Source of the DNA: a virus
Virus record (IMG/VR): IMGVR_UViG_3300008952_003486
Coordinates: 1-52,885 of that record
Direction: 5' to 3' (one strand)
Length of the DNA: 52,885 nucleotides
Made by a program: the position numbers and the translations under genes
Notes under the pieces: generated by a model
Told to the model about the DNA's origin: nothing
What the model saw: only the letters and a program-made list of their open reading frames with translations
The model's database searches: none
Shown here: piece after piece, positions 1-8,630 of the stretch
How positions within the stretch are numbered: position 1 is the stretch's first letter
How the letters are laid out: the number at the start of each line of letters is the position of its first letter

Positions 1-1276
1 GAGTCGTTGGAGTCTCAGAAGCGGGGATTTCCATCCCGGCAGTACGTATTACATTATCGTTGAGGTCCGTCCAATACATTTTTCCAGCAGATATATCAAG
101 GGCGAGTCCGCGCAAACTACCAACCAAAGAGTCGTGTATCATGTCTTCCACGGCGGTTCCATCTAAATTTGCCCTTTGAATTTTGTTTGTGGTAATATCT
201 GACCAATACATTTTCCCGGCACATAAATCAAGAGCGAGAGGCAACGGGTTGGTCAACCCTGTTGTAATCAGATCTTCTACTCCAGTTCCGCACAAATTTG
301 CTCTTTGAATTTTGTTTGTGCCATAATCCGTCCAATACATTTTTCCAGCAGGGATATCGAGAGCAATCGCATACGGAAGAGTCAACCCCACTGTGACCAG
401 ATCCTGTATTGACGTGGATGGCGGCGTCTGCTTATAATACCTTGTATTTCTATTGTCTGTGTGATAAAGAGTGGGCGTAGCGGAGCAAGTTATATCTGTT
501 GCCTTTGGTGTATGTCTCGCCAAATCAGACCGTAGCACAGAACGCACTGAGTCGTTCCTCCAGGGCATTGCGTTGTTGGGTGCATACTCTTCGGCATAGG
601 TATCCAAAACGCCCCTAGAACTCACGTCAGTGCCTCCTGGGGCATTAAAACGATTAACGAAGACTGACTTGTTGGTGCCAGACAAATCATAGACGGGTAG
701 CGCAGTTCCAGTTGTGAAATCTCTTGCGCCAGATACAAACTGAGTTACAAGCGATCCGCTATATGGTAAACTAGCGTCTCCGATAAATCCTACTCCGTCT
801 GCCTCAACAAACGCTCTATTATTTGAGGTTCTTCCTACAGTTTGCAAGAACTCATAATCATTTAAATAATTCCCAATTATCGTAGAACCAGTTCTCATCT
901 GGATGTTTTCTATGTTTAGCGGGCGCTTTGCAATTGGATCTCTAAAGTAAGGTGCTCTGGGTCTATCGACACCACCAGCAGTATCTGGACCTCTTACTTC
1001 CAAGACGCCTCCATTCATATAGATATCAAATAACTCTGGTCTTGTCAGAGAAGTGTCTGTTCCCTCATTTAGTGGAACATGCCTCTGTTGATTTCCTCCG
1101 ACATACTTGTAGGTAAACGGACCTTGCATTGGGGCATCGCTATAGTTACCGTACCTATCCTCATGCATATTCGTTAGATCGATATGCGGTCTAAAACTAG
1201 CAGAGATTTCAGATATATACCCCGTCTCTACTGACGAGCTATAAATGCTGAATGGTGCTATCCTGAAATCTGCCAT
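1..1276 (-). CDS. Virion fibre/adhesin-like protein with YWTD repeats (3' end cut by window)
   Basis: Partial: starts at ATG 1276 (MADFRIAPFSIY) and runs off the left edge without a stop, giving at least 425 residues. The N-terminal part, with FRPHIDLTN near residue 27 and a GPFTYKYVGG stretch, resembles structural proteins I know from marine T4-like phages. From about residue 310 it becomes at least three 43-44-residue repeats of the form ALDI.AGKMYWTD...NKIQRANL.GT.VEDL, the hallmark of the LDL-receptor class B (YWTD) six-bladed beta-propeller. The corresponding DNA recurs near 71, 203 and 332. A propeller of this kind normally binds protein or glycan ligands, so a receptor-binding or decoration role at the particle surface is inferred. 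It is the most downstream fibre gene visible here. Later blades and the C-terminus are outside the window. Confidence 0.8.
   Translation of the reverse strand, partial: MADFRIAPFSIYSSSVETGYISEISASFRPHIDLTNMHEDRYGNYSDAPMQGPFTYKYVGGNQQRHVPLNEGTDTSLTRPELFDIYMNGGVLEVRGPDTAGGVDRPRAPYFRDPIAKRPLNIENIQMRTGSTIIGNYLNDYEFLQTVGRTSNNRAFVEADGVGFIGDASLPYSGSLVTQFVSGARDFTTGTALPVYDLSGTNKSVFVNRFNAPGGTDVSSRGVLDTYAEEYAPNNAMPWRNDSVRSVLRSDLARHTPKATDITCSATPTLYHTDNRNTRYYKQTPPSTSIQDLVTVGLTLPYAIALDIPAGKMYWTDYGTNKIQRANLCGTGVEDLITTGLTNPLPLALDLCAGKMYWSDITTNKIQRANLDGTAVEDMIHDSLVGSLRGLALDISAGKMYWTDLNDNVIRTAGMEIPASETPTT
71..460 (-). repeat. Tandem coding repeat, about 130 bp unit (YWTD blades)
   Basis: Three imperfect copies of a 129-132 bp unit, each containing a near-identical ccaatacatttt block at 71, 203 and 332, encode successive beta-propeller blades. 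The period is a multiple of three, so gain or loss of a unit would keep the frame. Further copies may lie left of the window. Confidence 0.75.
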
Positions 1277-1297
1277 GTCATTTCCTTGTCTCTCTTA

Positions 1298-2035
1298 TTA
1301 TCCTACTGGTGTTACATATACATCGAAGTCGTCTATCCAAGCAAGTCTGGTAAGAGTAAGACCACTCCCCATCATATACCCTATATTAATGCCTGGAGTT
1401 GAAGAAGACACGTACCAACTTGACCCGCTAAGTATTGTCATAGTATCAACCAATTCCCAGGTTTCCGTGTTTGTGCCACCAGCTGACGCAGTATAAAAGT
1501 TCAACACATCTTTCATCGACCCAATTGGAATGTAATCCAACCTTATCCTGTGCCACTCATCGGTGGCCACCTCGAACTCTGGTCCTTTGTTCTCTTGTCC
1601 ACTTGGTCCTTGTCTGGCTATTATCTGTAAATGTGTTTGATTGCTAGGATACGCTACCCCATATCCCTTAAAGTCAGTAGCGGACGATCCGATCTGGGAG
1701 TCGTTCTTTAGAAAAATAGCGAATCCGGGTCCTGGATCGTTTTTGCGAACCCAGGCGCGCGCGGAGATGGCATTATTTCCAAAAGACCCAGTATATGCTC
1801 CGCCCTCGACAGAACCTGATACCGATGTAAAAATTGGGCGCGAGGGGGTTGGGGCGGAGTCTTGAGAATACTCCCTACAATAAGAACTGCTAGGAAGTGA
1901 TCCGCTGTTGTATCCCTTTGCTGCCGAATCAATATCCGCGTGTAAGCGAGCACTTCCAGTGGCTGCATCTGGCGCGGTGAGGACGACGCCAGCATTCACA
2001 TAAAGAAAGTCGCTTGCTGATAAAATAAGTGTCAT
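1298..2035 (-). CDS. Fibre/appendage-like structural protein, paralogue A
   Basis: 245 residues, ATG start at 2035. It begins MTLILSASDF and is a clear paralogue of the next gene (2051-2884). Shared features are the N-terminal LILS(A/S)SDF motif, a central DGG/EGGAYTGS-like strand, the block WHRIRLDYIPIGS (WYRIRFDMVPVGS in the neighbour), and a C-terminal IDDFDVYV / IDQFEILV strand. Predicted content is almost entirely beta, like jelly-roll lectin or carbohydrate-binding modules, and the W.RIR.D strand is of the kind seen in concanavalin A-like folds. No catalytic motif is visible. It lies between two structural genes with 15-22 nt gaps, so a virion fibre or receptor-binding role is inferred. 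The exact function is not recognised. Confidence 0.7.
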   Translation of the reverse strand: MTLILSASDFLYVNAGVVLTAPDAATGSARLHADIDSAAKGYNSGSLPSSSYCREYSQDSAPTPSRPIFTSVSGSVEGGAYTGSFGNNAISARAWVRKNDPGPGFAIFLKNDSQIGSSATDFKGYGVAYPSNQTHLQIIARQGPSGQENKGPEFEVATDEWHRIRLDYIPIGSMKDVLNFYTASAGGTNTETWELVDTMTILSGSSWYVSSSTPGINIGYMMGSGLTLTRLAWIDDFDVYVTPVG

Positions 2036-2050
2036 TTTATATTCCTCATG

Positions 2051-2884
2051 TTATAGGTCTTCTACTAATATTTCGAATTGGTCGATGGCAAAGTAATCAA
2101 TATCCTGACCGGCGTCGTCACACCATGAATAGAACCCCATAGCATTCTCTGGGTCTGTTGGATCCATATAAACACTGTCCGCTGCGGCAACAAATTTGGT
2201 ACCAACTTGTTCCCAGACTTCGTTTCCGCTCTGAACATCTCCAGCAGAACTCGTATAGGCATTCAAAGTAACGCCGGCACTGCCAACTGGCACCATATCA
2301 AATCTTATTCTATACCACGTCTCTTGGGCATATGCTTTACTGGTGCCACCATCGTTCGGTCCCGTGCATTGCACTGGGGGGAAAGCAACATCAAAATTTC
2401 CATCGGTCTTTGCCGTACCAATAGATAGACCCGGTTTGAAATCCTGAAATTTGGTGTCATTCACATTATATCCACTAAACTGAAGGGTATACCCTGCTTG
2501 ATAAATCCTCTGTGCGGATGCATCAGAATGTAGCACATTGGTTCTGCCCATTATTGTTAATCCGCCGCCCATGGTCGTCACATAATTGTTGCTACAACCA
2601 CAAAGTCGAACCCATGCTCTTAGCGAATATGCTTTAGATGTACTTATTGATCCACTATATAATCCACCATCGACTGACTGTTTAATATAATAAGCTCCGT
2701 AGGCATCATCCGCCGCTGGAGCCGCAAATAACCTATAAAAATCTCCGCTAGATGTTATGGGGCTTGGTAGTGACGAATTCAACCCCGCTAGAGCATACTC
2801 GCCACCATTAAAATTGGATGCTGGTGCTGTCCCATTTGTGGTAATTTGAAAATCCGAACTTGATAAAATTAAACCTGTTGCCAT
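2051..2884 (-). CDS. Fibre/appendage-like structural protein, paralogue B
   Basis: 277 residues, ATG 2884 with an AAGGAAG ribosome site 7-8 nt upstream. It starts MATGLILSSSDF and aligns along its length with 1298-2035: the TWYRIRFDMVPVGS block is near residue 195 and IDQFEILVEDL is at the end. A cysteine pair (CGC near residue 94) and an additional loop account for the greater length. The predicted fold is a beta-sandwich, lectin-like, without an enzyme motif. Tandem duplication of a receptor-binding or appendage gene is the simplest reading. Specificity cannot be inferred. Confidence 0.7.
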   Translation of the reverse strand: MATGLILSSSDFQITTNGTAPASNFNGGEYALAGLNSSLPSPITSSGDFYRLFAAPAADDAYGAYYIKQSVDGGLYSGSISTSKAYSLRAWVRLCGCSNNYVTTMGGGLTIMGRTNVLHSDASAQRIYQAGYTLQFSGYNVNDTKFQDFKPGLSIGTAKTDGNFDVAFPPVQCTGPNDGGTSKAYAQETWYRIRFDMVPVGSAGVTLNAYTSSAGDVQSGNEVWEQVGTKFVAAADSVYMDPTDPENAMGFYSWCDDAGQDIDYFAIDQFEILVEDL

Positions 2885-2964
2885 AATAATACTTCCTTAT
2901 CTATAAATAGTGTTTCCATTGTAATTTGCGAACTACTGCTTTCCATAATATATATATCCGCATT
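2885..2964. other. Short intergenic gap in fibre cluster
   Basis: 80 nt between two minus-strand genes. It holds the ribosome site of the 2051-2884 gene and an AT-rich tract. CTATAAATAG occurs at 2901-2910, but the late-promoter-like TATAAATA reads on the plus strand, opposite to the genes, so it is not called as a promoter. Confidence 0.4.
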
Positions 2965-3417
2965 TTATGGTATTGGCCAACTACCGGACTCATAAGTGGT
3001 TGAAGCAGAGTGTAGACTCGCTGTGAATTGAGTTGCCAATGCTCCTGAAATATATGCTGGGTCTAGTGTGCCTGGCCAAGATTGTTCATACTCGTATTGA
3101 GTTGAGAGGCTGCCTGTCCCAAAAGAGAACTCCCACGGACCAAGTTCAAAACTGGCAGTTGCTGAGTTGTTATAAGTCGCAAAGTCAGAACTTGTTATTG
3201 GGTTGGCAACTGTTCCTGGCCAACCTGAGAACTCGTAACTTGAAGTTGTTGAGTTATTATAAGTTGTAAAGTCTGAACTCGTTATTGGGTCGGCGACTGT
3301 TCCTGGCCAGCCTGAAAATTCAAAGTTAATTATTACAGAATCGTCGGTAGAAGCTGGGGCCCCGGCGGCAGTTGGAACAATTGCATTGGAAAACCCTCTT
3401 ATTTTCCTCTTACTCAT
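2965..3417 (-). CDS. Small repeat-containing virion protein
   Basis: 150 residues, ATG 3417 inside the stop region of the upstream 1,259-aa gene (8-nt overlap), implying translational coupling. From about residue 32 it carries two near-identical 29-residue units of the form EFSGWPGTVA.PITSSDF.TYNNS, followed by a degenerate third copy (SWPGTLDPAYISG). It is rich in Ser, Thr, Gly and aromatic residues and has almost no charge. No known domain is recognised. Position in the fibre cluster and composition suggest a small adhesin, fibre connector or decoration protein. Confidence 0.65.
   Translation of the reverse strand: MSKRKIRGFSNAIVPTAAGAPASTDDSVIINFEFSGWPGTVADPITSSDFTTYNNSTTSSYEFSGWPGTVANPITSSDFATYNNSATASFELGPWEFSFGTGSLSTQYEYEQSWPGTLDPAYISGALATQFTASLHSASTTYESGSWPIP
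3155..3332 (-). repeat. Two 87-bp in-frame tandem repeats
   Basis: Two adjacent approximately 87-bp units inside the 150-aa gene encode the EFSGWPGTVA.PITSSDF repeat. The copies differ at scattered positions and stay in frame, typical of slipped-strand or recombination-driven variation in fibre genes. Confidence 0.65.
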
Positions 3418-6400
3418 CGTCGCACCCTATCGTATCGCCCTCCAATATATCTACTATTGCTGTGTCTGTGCTGGAAATAGAAATGAATCCGCCCGATCCA
3501 AACTTGACTACTTCTTTAATGGCGCCGGGATTAGTGGCATCGTCATCAGAAACATATATCACGTCGGCAGCAAAACTAATTGGAGAATCAAATTTCCTGT
3601 CAAAAGTACTATGTGCAACAGTAAAGATGGGCGCCCTAATAGAACTCGGATCCGGGTCCAAAGGAGGCTCGCCTCCGATTGCCCTGTTTTTCCACCAAAA
3701 ACAATTTATATTTTGCTGCCCGCTAATTGGAGCATGTCCAGACTTCCATGGATATAAACCTTCATTTATGCCGCGGGCGGCTCCCTCTGGAGGTTCTAGT
3801 TCCACCTCCACTGTGGGGAACTTATTCCAATGCTTGTTTCTTTCTAGAATGTGACTCTCAACGACTGTCGATACTTTATCCGAGAAATTGGCAGTTGCTG
3901 GTACGAGCTGCCTAATCATGGAAGTAATTGCGCCGTCTATCCACTTATAAAATTCTACATACTTTATGAGACTAGGAGTATTCTTGATTCTGCTAAAGAA
4001 TATTTCCTTCAACTTATCCATCTCGTCATAACTTCTTCGATATCGATTAACTGGTGCGCCGATTAGATTATTGAAATCCACTATTGAACCGAACACACTT
4101 ATCATCTCGTCTGATATAACCTGCTGCATCCCTTTTTCGATGGCGTATACATAATCTAGTGGGCGCGATTCGCGAGTAAATATCTCGTCCTCTGCGTTGC
4201 TAATAATTTCAACAAGGTCGTCAGACTGCACTGTCTCCGGTCCCTGAAGTTTGGCGTTAGAAAGATATTCCTTCTGAATAACATCCGTATCGTTTGCCAA
4301 AAAGAAATCGCCCCTACCTGGATGAGATGAGGTCAATATAGGCGCTAGCAATCCATAATCTCTGTCCGCAGAAGATGTATGCAAATCTGGTACCGAAAAA
4401 CCTGCTGTATACCCAGGACCGGATCCTCCGTCCGAACTGCTGAGGGTATCATATCCCCATGACATAGCGAGAGTTTCTATCTCAGGTATAGGAGAAGTTA
4501 TCTCCTCGTAACCGGCGAAAGCATCTACATACGGATTCTTTGTACCATAGTTTGTACTATCTTTGGCGTGAACCCTGATAACTTCTGGTCCGAGATAACT
4601 ATGCCACACGCGGTTGTTCGTTATCTTTACGTCTGTTTGCTTGAGGATAGAACCAGTAAAATTAGTATAGTGTGCGCCGGCGTAAAACTTCGATGGATTC
4701 TGTACAAATCCCGTTAAGACAGGATTAGATATGGATGCAGTAAGAATGAACTCGTTGCGTACAAAATCCCCCTCAGTCTGGACTCCCTGAAACTCTAAAA
4801 TTCCGCTCCCTGTTAGTGGGGCGCTGCCTGTATCATGAAGGGCATACTCGGGACTTATCTTTACAGATATATTCCAATTTGTGTTGTCATACACATCCTT
4901 ATAGAAAGGACTCTCCAGGGAAGAGAAGGGTGACCCGCCGACACTCTCAAGAACAAACTTGGCATTATTAGATCCTACTTGCTCTTTTACCAAATATACT
5001 TGAAAATTGTTGTCATCGCCAGATGCCCAAGTGTATGTATCCGCGCTACTAACCTCATGCTGACCAAACAGGGAAGCAGACACAAACGGAGTCTCGAACC
5101 AAAGATCGGAATCTATGGGAAACTTTGATGGTACCACCACTTGAGTTTCGAAAGTGATGGGATGATTGAATGTGCTGCCAGGAAAATAGTCCAACTCGGT
5201 TGAATTGGAAGAGGTCATATAGACTGTGCCGTTGAACCTGTCAGTATTTGCAAAGTTTACAAACTTCTTCTCCAATGCATGTAGTTTGTAATCATCCTGT
5301 ATCCTAAATGTCTGACCATCTACATACAGATTCACGCGCACTAGTTCTTCGTCAATTCCGTAACACCGAAGAAGATTTCTAAAAGACTTCATTGTTCCTT
5401 TGGTGTTGTAGATGTAAACAAGATTATTGTAGATGTTTTGATAAATAAGATTCTTTGTGTTATAAATTTGCTCTTCAAACTCTTCAACATCATTTCGAGA
5501 TGCAATTGCCTCCATGACATCTGACTGTATAAAAAGACTTGGAGTTTGAAACCCCAAAGACTCTAGTGCGGTGCTTGTGAAAGGGTACGGTTTCACAGAG
5601 GAACTTAGATATTCGACATCCTTGAGGGTCGATAAGTTTTGTATTTTCAATTGCATAGAGTCGAAAAAACTAGATATGATTTGCGTCAAGTTTGAGAGAT
5701 TTCCATCATCTTCATTGATGATCCAATCAGGGATGCTATGGTATATTGAAGAGGCATTTTGATAATCATATTCTTTTCCCAACTTCTGTTTTTCATCCAA
5801 CAGAGATACTACATCTGGGTGGAAAGAATAAATAATTGGATCTTTAAATTCGCTTTTTGCGGCATTAGACAGCACCATCGCAGAACCAGTATTCCTGGCA
5901 CCCACAGTATACCCAGTCCATGTTCCGTCAGAAAACCTGCCAGAGTAATCCAAAATGGCGGAATCTACAGATGCCGTCTGGGTGATACCTTCATTGAATT
6001 TGTAATATACGCCAAGATCAGTGTTCGCATCATCCTGGTTTGTGCCGCCGCCGACCTGAGTAAACCAGTTAATTCCTATTTGCTTATCGGTTCTTGCAAC
6101 CTTCCAGAATCTAAATTCATCCAAGGATGCAGATAGTTTTGACCATCCCACTTGAGAAGCGCCGGCACCAAGAAAGGTTGTACCGCGATCACTGACAGAA
6201 TTATAGTAAGAACCAACATTCGCGATCAGTGCGCCTGTTACTTCGCTAATTGGCGCGCCCTGTACATAATCTTTGTACACTCCGTCAACATATAGTTCTG
6301 CTTTTCCCGCGGTGGCATCCACACTAACGGCATAGTGATGCCATTCGCCGTCCGCTATAGATGCCGTAGTTGGCGCGTCAGAACCGCTGAATCCCGCACT

Positions 6401-7189
6401 AATTCCGTCTGCAAATCCTCCTGATACATACGTGAGATAAATTGGAGAATAAGGACTAGAACCCAACGAGCAACTGTTGAGGGTAATGCAAAATCTACCA
6501 TATTGCGGATCTGATATTGTAGTACCGCTTGCCCACAAATCAAAAACAGTTTCCTGCCAGTTTTTTGTACCGTCAGTATTCCATTCTTCTTTCTTCATCC
6601 ACCATTCAACGGTATTTCCTGGATTTGCAAACTCCAAATTAGATTCTCTATTTTCAGTCGGATCATAGAAATTAGAACTAGAGTTTTCAAAGATGCTTGA
6701 TAGGGGTTTGCCAGCAGATGTGGGATCTTTATTGGGACCACCATGGACTGTAATATACTCTAGGGAACTCGGGTATTTAAAGGCTGTTGTCGGGGTGTCA
6801 GAAAGAAAGTTTTGCGTAAATGCAACAGATCCCCACCCTCCATAAGAAAAGTCTATATATCCGTTTGTCCTTGGGTATTCATTTTCAAAAACATATTTTT
6901 GAATTCCCGAAGCGCTAACTTCCCACGCTGTTCTTTCGAAGAAAGAACCGTCGAAGGGGTAGTATGTATAGATGTTGGAAATTGTATCCGTATAATATTT
7001 TTCAGCGGAACCAAACTTGGCAAAGTTAGAGGCAGAAGAATAGTCAATATGTGGTTCGAACTTATTCTTCTGCACTATTCTCGCAGAATAATATTCTGGA
7101 GATTCTATATTTTCCGCCGCGTCCGTCTTGTCCGTAAGAGATACTATCTTGGCGTCGGCGTCGCTATTGAATAAATCTTTAATTCCCAT
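3410..7189 (-). CDS. Large baseplate/tail structural protein with LamG-like lectin domain
   Basis: 1,259 residues, ATG 7189, one nucleotide after the stop of the 479-aa gene. About residues 190-365 form a concanavalin A-like (LamG/jelly-roll) domain, with GNTVEWWMK near 191, the diagnostic ADGEWHHYAVSVD near 279, ELYVDGVYKDY near 298 and SLDEFRFWKVART near 355. This fold commonly binds glycans. The rest lacks recognised enzyme motifs. Repeated beta-rich and acidic stretches and a helical C-terminal third (YRRSYDEMDKLKEIFFSRIKN) fit a tail or baseplate polypeptide. It follows the gp25-gp6 genes, where T4 has gp7 and gp8, so an analogous wedge or fibre-attachment role is possible, but similarity to gp7/gp8 is not evident. 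The C-terminus overlaps the next gene by 8 nt. Confidence 0.75.
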   Translation of the reverse strand: MGIKDLFNSDADAKIVSLTDKTDAAENIESPEYYSARIVQKNKFEPHIDYSSASNFAKFGSAEKYYTDTISNIYTYYPFDGSFFERTAWEVSASGIQKYVFENEYPRTNGYIDFSYGGWGSVAFTQNFLSDTPTTAFKYPSSLEYITVHGGPNKDPTSAGKPLSSIFENSSSNFYDPTENRESNLEFANPGNTVEWWMKKEEWNTDGTKNWQETVFDLWASGTTISDPQYGRFCITLNSCSLGSSPYSPIYLTYVSGGFADGISAGFSGSDAPTTASIADGEWHHYAVSVDATAGKAELYVDGVYKDYVQGAPISEVTGALIANVGSYYNSVSDRGTTFLGAGASQVGWSKLSASLDEFRFWKVARTDKQIGINWFTQVGGGTNQDDANTDLGVYYKFNEGITQTASVDSAILDYSGRFSDGTWTGYTVGARNTGSAMVLSNAAKSEFKDPIIYSFHPDVVSLLDEKQKLGKEYDYQNASSIYHSIPDWIINEDDGNLSNLTQIISSFFDSMQLKIQNLSTLKDVEYLSSSVKPYPFTSTALESLGFQTPSLFIQSDVMEAIASRNDVEEFEEQIYNTKNLIYQNIYNNLVYIYNTKGTMKSFRNLLRCYGIDEELVRVNLYVDGQTFRIQDDYKLHALEKKFVNFANTDRFNGTVYMTSSNSTELDYFPGSTFNHPITFETQVVVPSKFPIDSDLWFETPFVSASLFGQHEVSSADTYTWASGDDNNFQVYLVKEQVGSNNAKFVLESVGGSPFSSLESPFYKDVYDNTNWNISVKISPEYALHDTGSAPLTGSGILEFQGVQTEGDFVRNEFILTASISNPVLTGFVQNPSKFYAGAHYTNFTGSILKQTDVKITNNRVWHSYLGPEVIRVHAKDSTNYGTKNPYVDAFAGYEEITSPIPEIETLAMSWGYDTLSSSDGGSGPGYTAGFSVPDLHTSSADRDYGLLAPILTSSHPGRGDFFLANDTDVIQKEYLSNAKLQGPETVQSDDLVEIISNAEDEIFTRESRPLDYVYAIEKGMQQVISDEMISVFGSIVDFNNLIGAPVNRYRRSYDEMDKLKEIFFSRIKNTPSLIKYVEFYKWIDGAITSMIRQLVPATANFSDKVSTVVESHILERNKHWNKFPTVEVELEPPEGAARGINEGLYPWKSGHAPISGQQNINCFWWKNRAIGGEPPLDPDPSSIRAPIFTVAHSTFDRKFDSPISFAADVIYVSDDDATNPGAIKEVVKFGSGGFISISSTDTAIVDILEGDTIGCDDE

Positions 7190-7190
7190 A

Positions 7191-8630
7191 TCACTCTACT
7201 CTAAACTTAAATGATTCTGACTGCTCATGATATTCGCCGTATTCTAAAACCACAAAATTGAAAACATATTCATATCCTGGTTCAAGCAATGACATATCAA
7301 AATCAAAATAGTTCCCTGTCTCGTCATAGGATAATTTCGTATATTGTACGCTTCCAGTTCCATATGGTATCACTTCATAATTGTCTGCAACACGGTTTAG
7401 TCTATAATACATGTTATTAATTGTAGTATTCTCAATTTGACTAGAGGCAATCGTATATACCGTCGGAGACCAATCTTTCGATCTAGCATACATCTGAAAC
7501 CGGGGATTCTCCTGGGTCGAGTAAGTAGATTTCAAATTTGTAATTTTAATAATATATTCTCCTGGGGCGCCCGTAGGAGATGCTGTATGATCCCGAACAA
7601 CGATGGCACTGCCAGTATAGAATTCAGTCGGAGTAGATCCTGAATCGTTATGCCACACATCAAACACTTGATCTATGTTTGTTCCCATTGCAACAGAAGC
7701 AGAGTAAATGCCGGTGCTTACATACCCGCCCGTCACAACATAATCTCCTCCCTGTAGGGGGAGTCTAGATCCTGCCGGTGCGGTTGTGCCAGAATACATG
7801 CTTACAAAAATGCTGCCAGTGCCGGCGCCTGGTATGTTAACCAGCGTACCCCTAAACTTATTATAGAGATAAATTTTATTTAGATTATTTTCTGCCGGCA
7901 GAAGAGAACTGCTCAAGACAAAATCATTCCTGTCATCTGTTATTGCAGGATTCCAGCGCGCTTCGAGATAGGGTCTCTTGTAGAAAAATTCGCTTCCTCT
8001 AGCGAAAAACATCTTAGTATAAAAACTTCGATCTCCAGTCTCCTCACTAGATGTAAGGTGTATGCCGGCACCATAATTGGATATTGTGCCGGATATCCAC
8101 TCTTCCGTTAGGGATGTTATGTCAACTTCCAAATCCTCTGTTCCATTCGAAAAATACTGAGACGAGACGGGAGATGAGAGGTAGTCTCCGCCTGGAGTAA
8201 CCCATCCTCCGTCATCGCCTGAAGAAGAAACTGATGCCGATCCCCAATTGGATAATCCCAAATCAGTATAACCTTCCATATCTAGACCATACCCCTCCTC
8301 CCAAGAGCGAGAAATCGGAGCAACTGTTAGGGTGAATTTTGTAGGTAGAGTCTGTGAGTGTGGAGCGTTAGACATCTTTAAATAAAAACTGACACTTCCA
8401 GAAGCAGGTATGGAGTCGCTAGCACGATCTGAGATGATAGTATCTACGGGAAACTTGACCAGGATACGACTCAACTCTTGAGAGGATGAATTTGCTTGTG
8501 CAAAAACATAGAAAGTCTCAAGAATATCCGACTCTCCCATGTTAGAACCTGTACCTCTGGTGGACAAATTCTCCTGGAAAGCGTTTGTAATAGTGTTATC
8601 TGCGTCCGCTACGTACCTCTTGATCGCCAT
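7191..8630 (-). CDS. Structural protein with DNRLRE-like beta-sandwich
   Basis: 479 residues, ATG 8630, sharing one nucleotide with the gp6-like gene's end. The first half matches the pattern of DNRLRE-type domains: ILVKFPVDTI near residue 56, a strand-rich segment, SWEEGYG near residue 110, then DLEVDITSLTEEWISG followed by NYGAGIHLTSSEE near residues 166-190. These domains occur in cell-surface and phage proteins. The second half is beta-rich (GTGSIFVSMYSG, FQMYARSKDW). It lies directly after gp6 in the transcription unit, so a baseplate or fibre-attachment role is inferred. No catalytic residues are seen. Confidence 0.7.
   Translation of the reverse strand: MAIKRYVADADNTITNAFQENLSTRGTGSNMGESDILETFYVFAQANSSSQELSRILVKFPVDTIISDRASDSIPASGSVSFYLKMSNAPHSQTLPTKFTLTVAPISRSWEEGYGLDMEGYTDLGLSNWGSASVSSSGDDGGWVTPGGDYLSSPVSSQYFSNGTEDLEVDITSLTEEWISGTISNYGAGIHLTSSEETGDRSFYTKMFFARGSEFFYKRPYLEARWNPAITDDRNDFVLSSSLLPAENNLNKIYLYNKFRGTLVNIPGAGTGSIFVSMYSGTTAPAGSRLPLQGGDYVVTGGYVSTGIYSASVAMGTNIDQVFDVWHNDSGSTPTEFYTGSAIVVRDHTASPTGAPGEYIIKITNLKSTYSTQENPRFQMYARSKDWSPTVYTIASSQIENTTINNMYYRLNRVADNYEVIPYGTGSVQYTKLSYDETGNYFDFDMSLLEPGYEYVFNFVVLEYGEYHEQSESFKFRVE

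Noticed and set aside
71-460. CRISPR-like regularly spaced repeats
   Set aside because: The unit is coding, in frame, about 130 bp and matches YWTD propeller blades. The sequences between are also homologous, so there are no unique spacers.
2901-2910. TATAAATA late promoter in the fibre cluster
   Set aside because: The motif reads on the plus strand, where no gene follows. The flanking genes are on the minus strand.
1-3417. Diversity-generating retroelement acting on the fibre genes
   Set aside because: No reverse transcriptase, template repeat or adenine-biased variable repeat is visible in the window.
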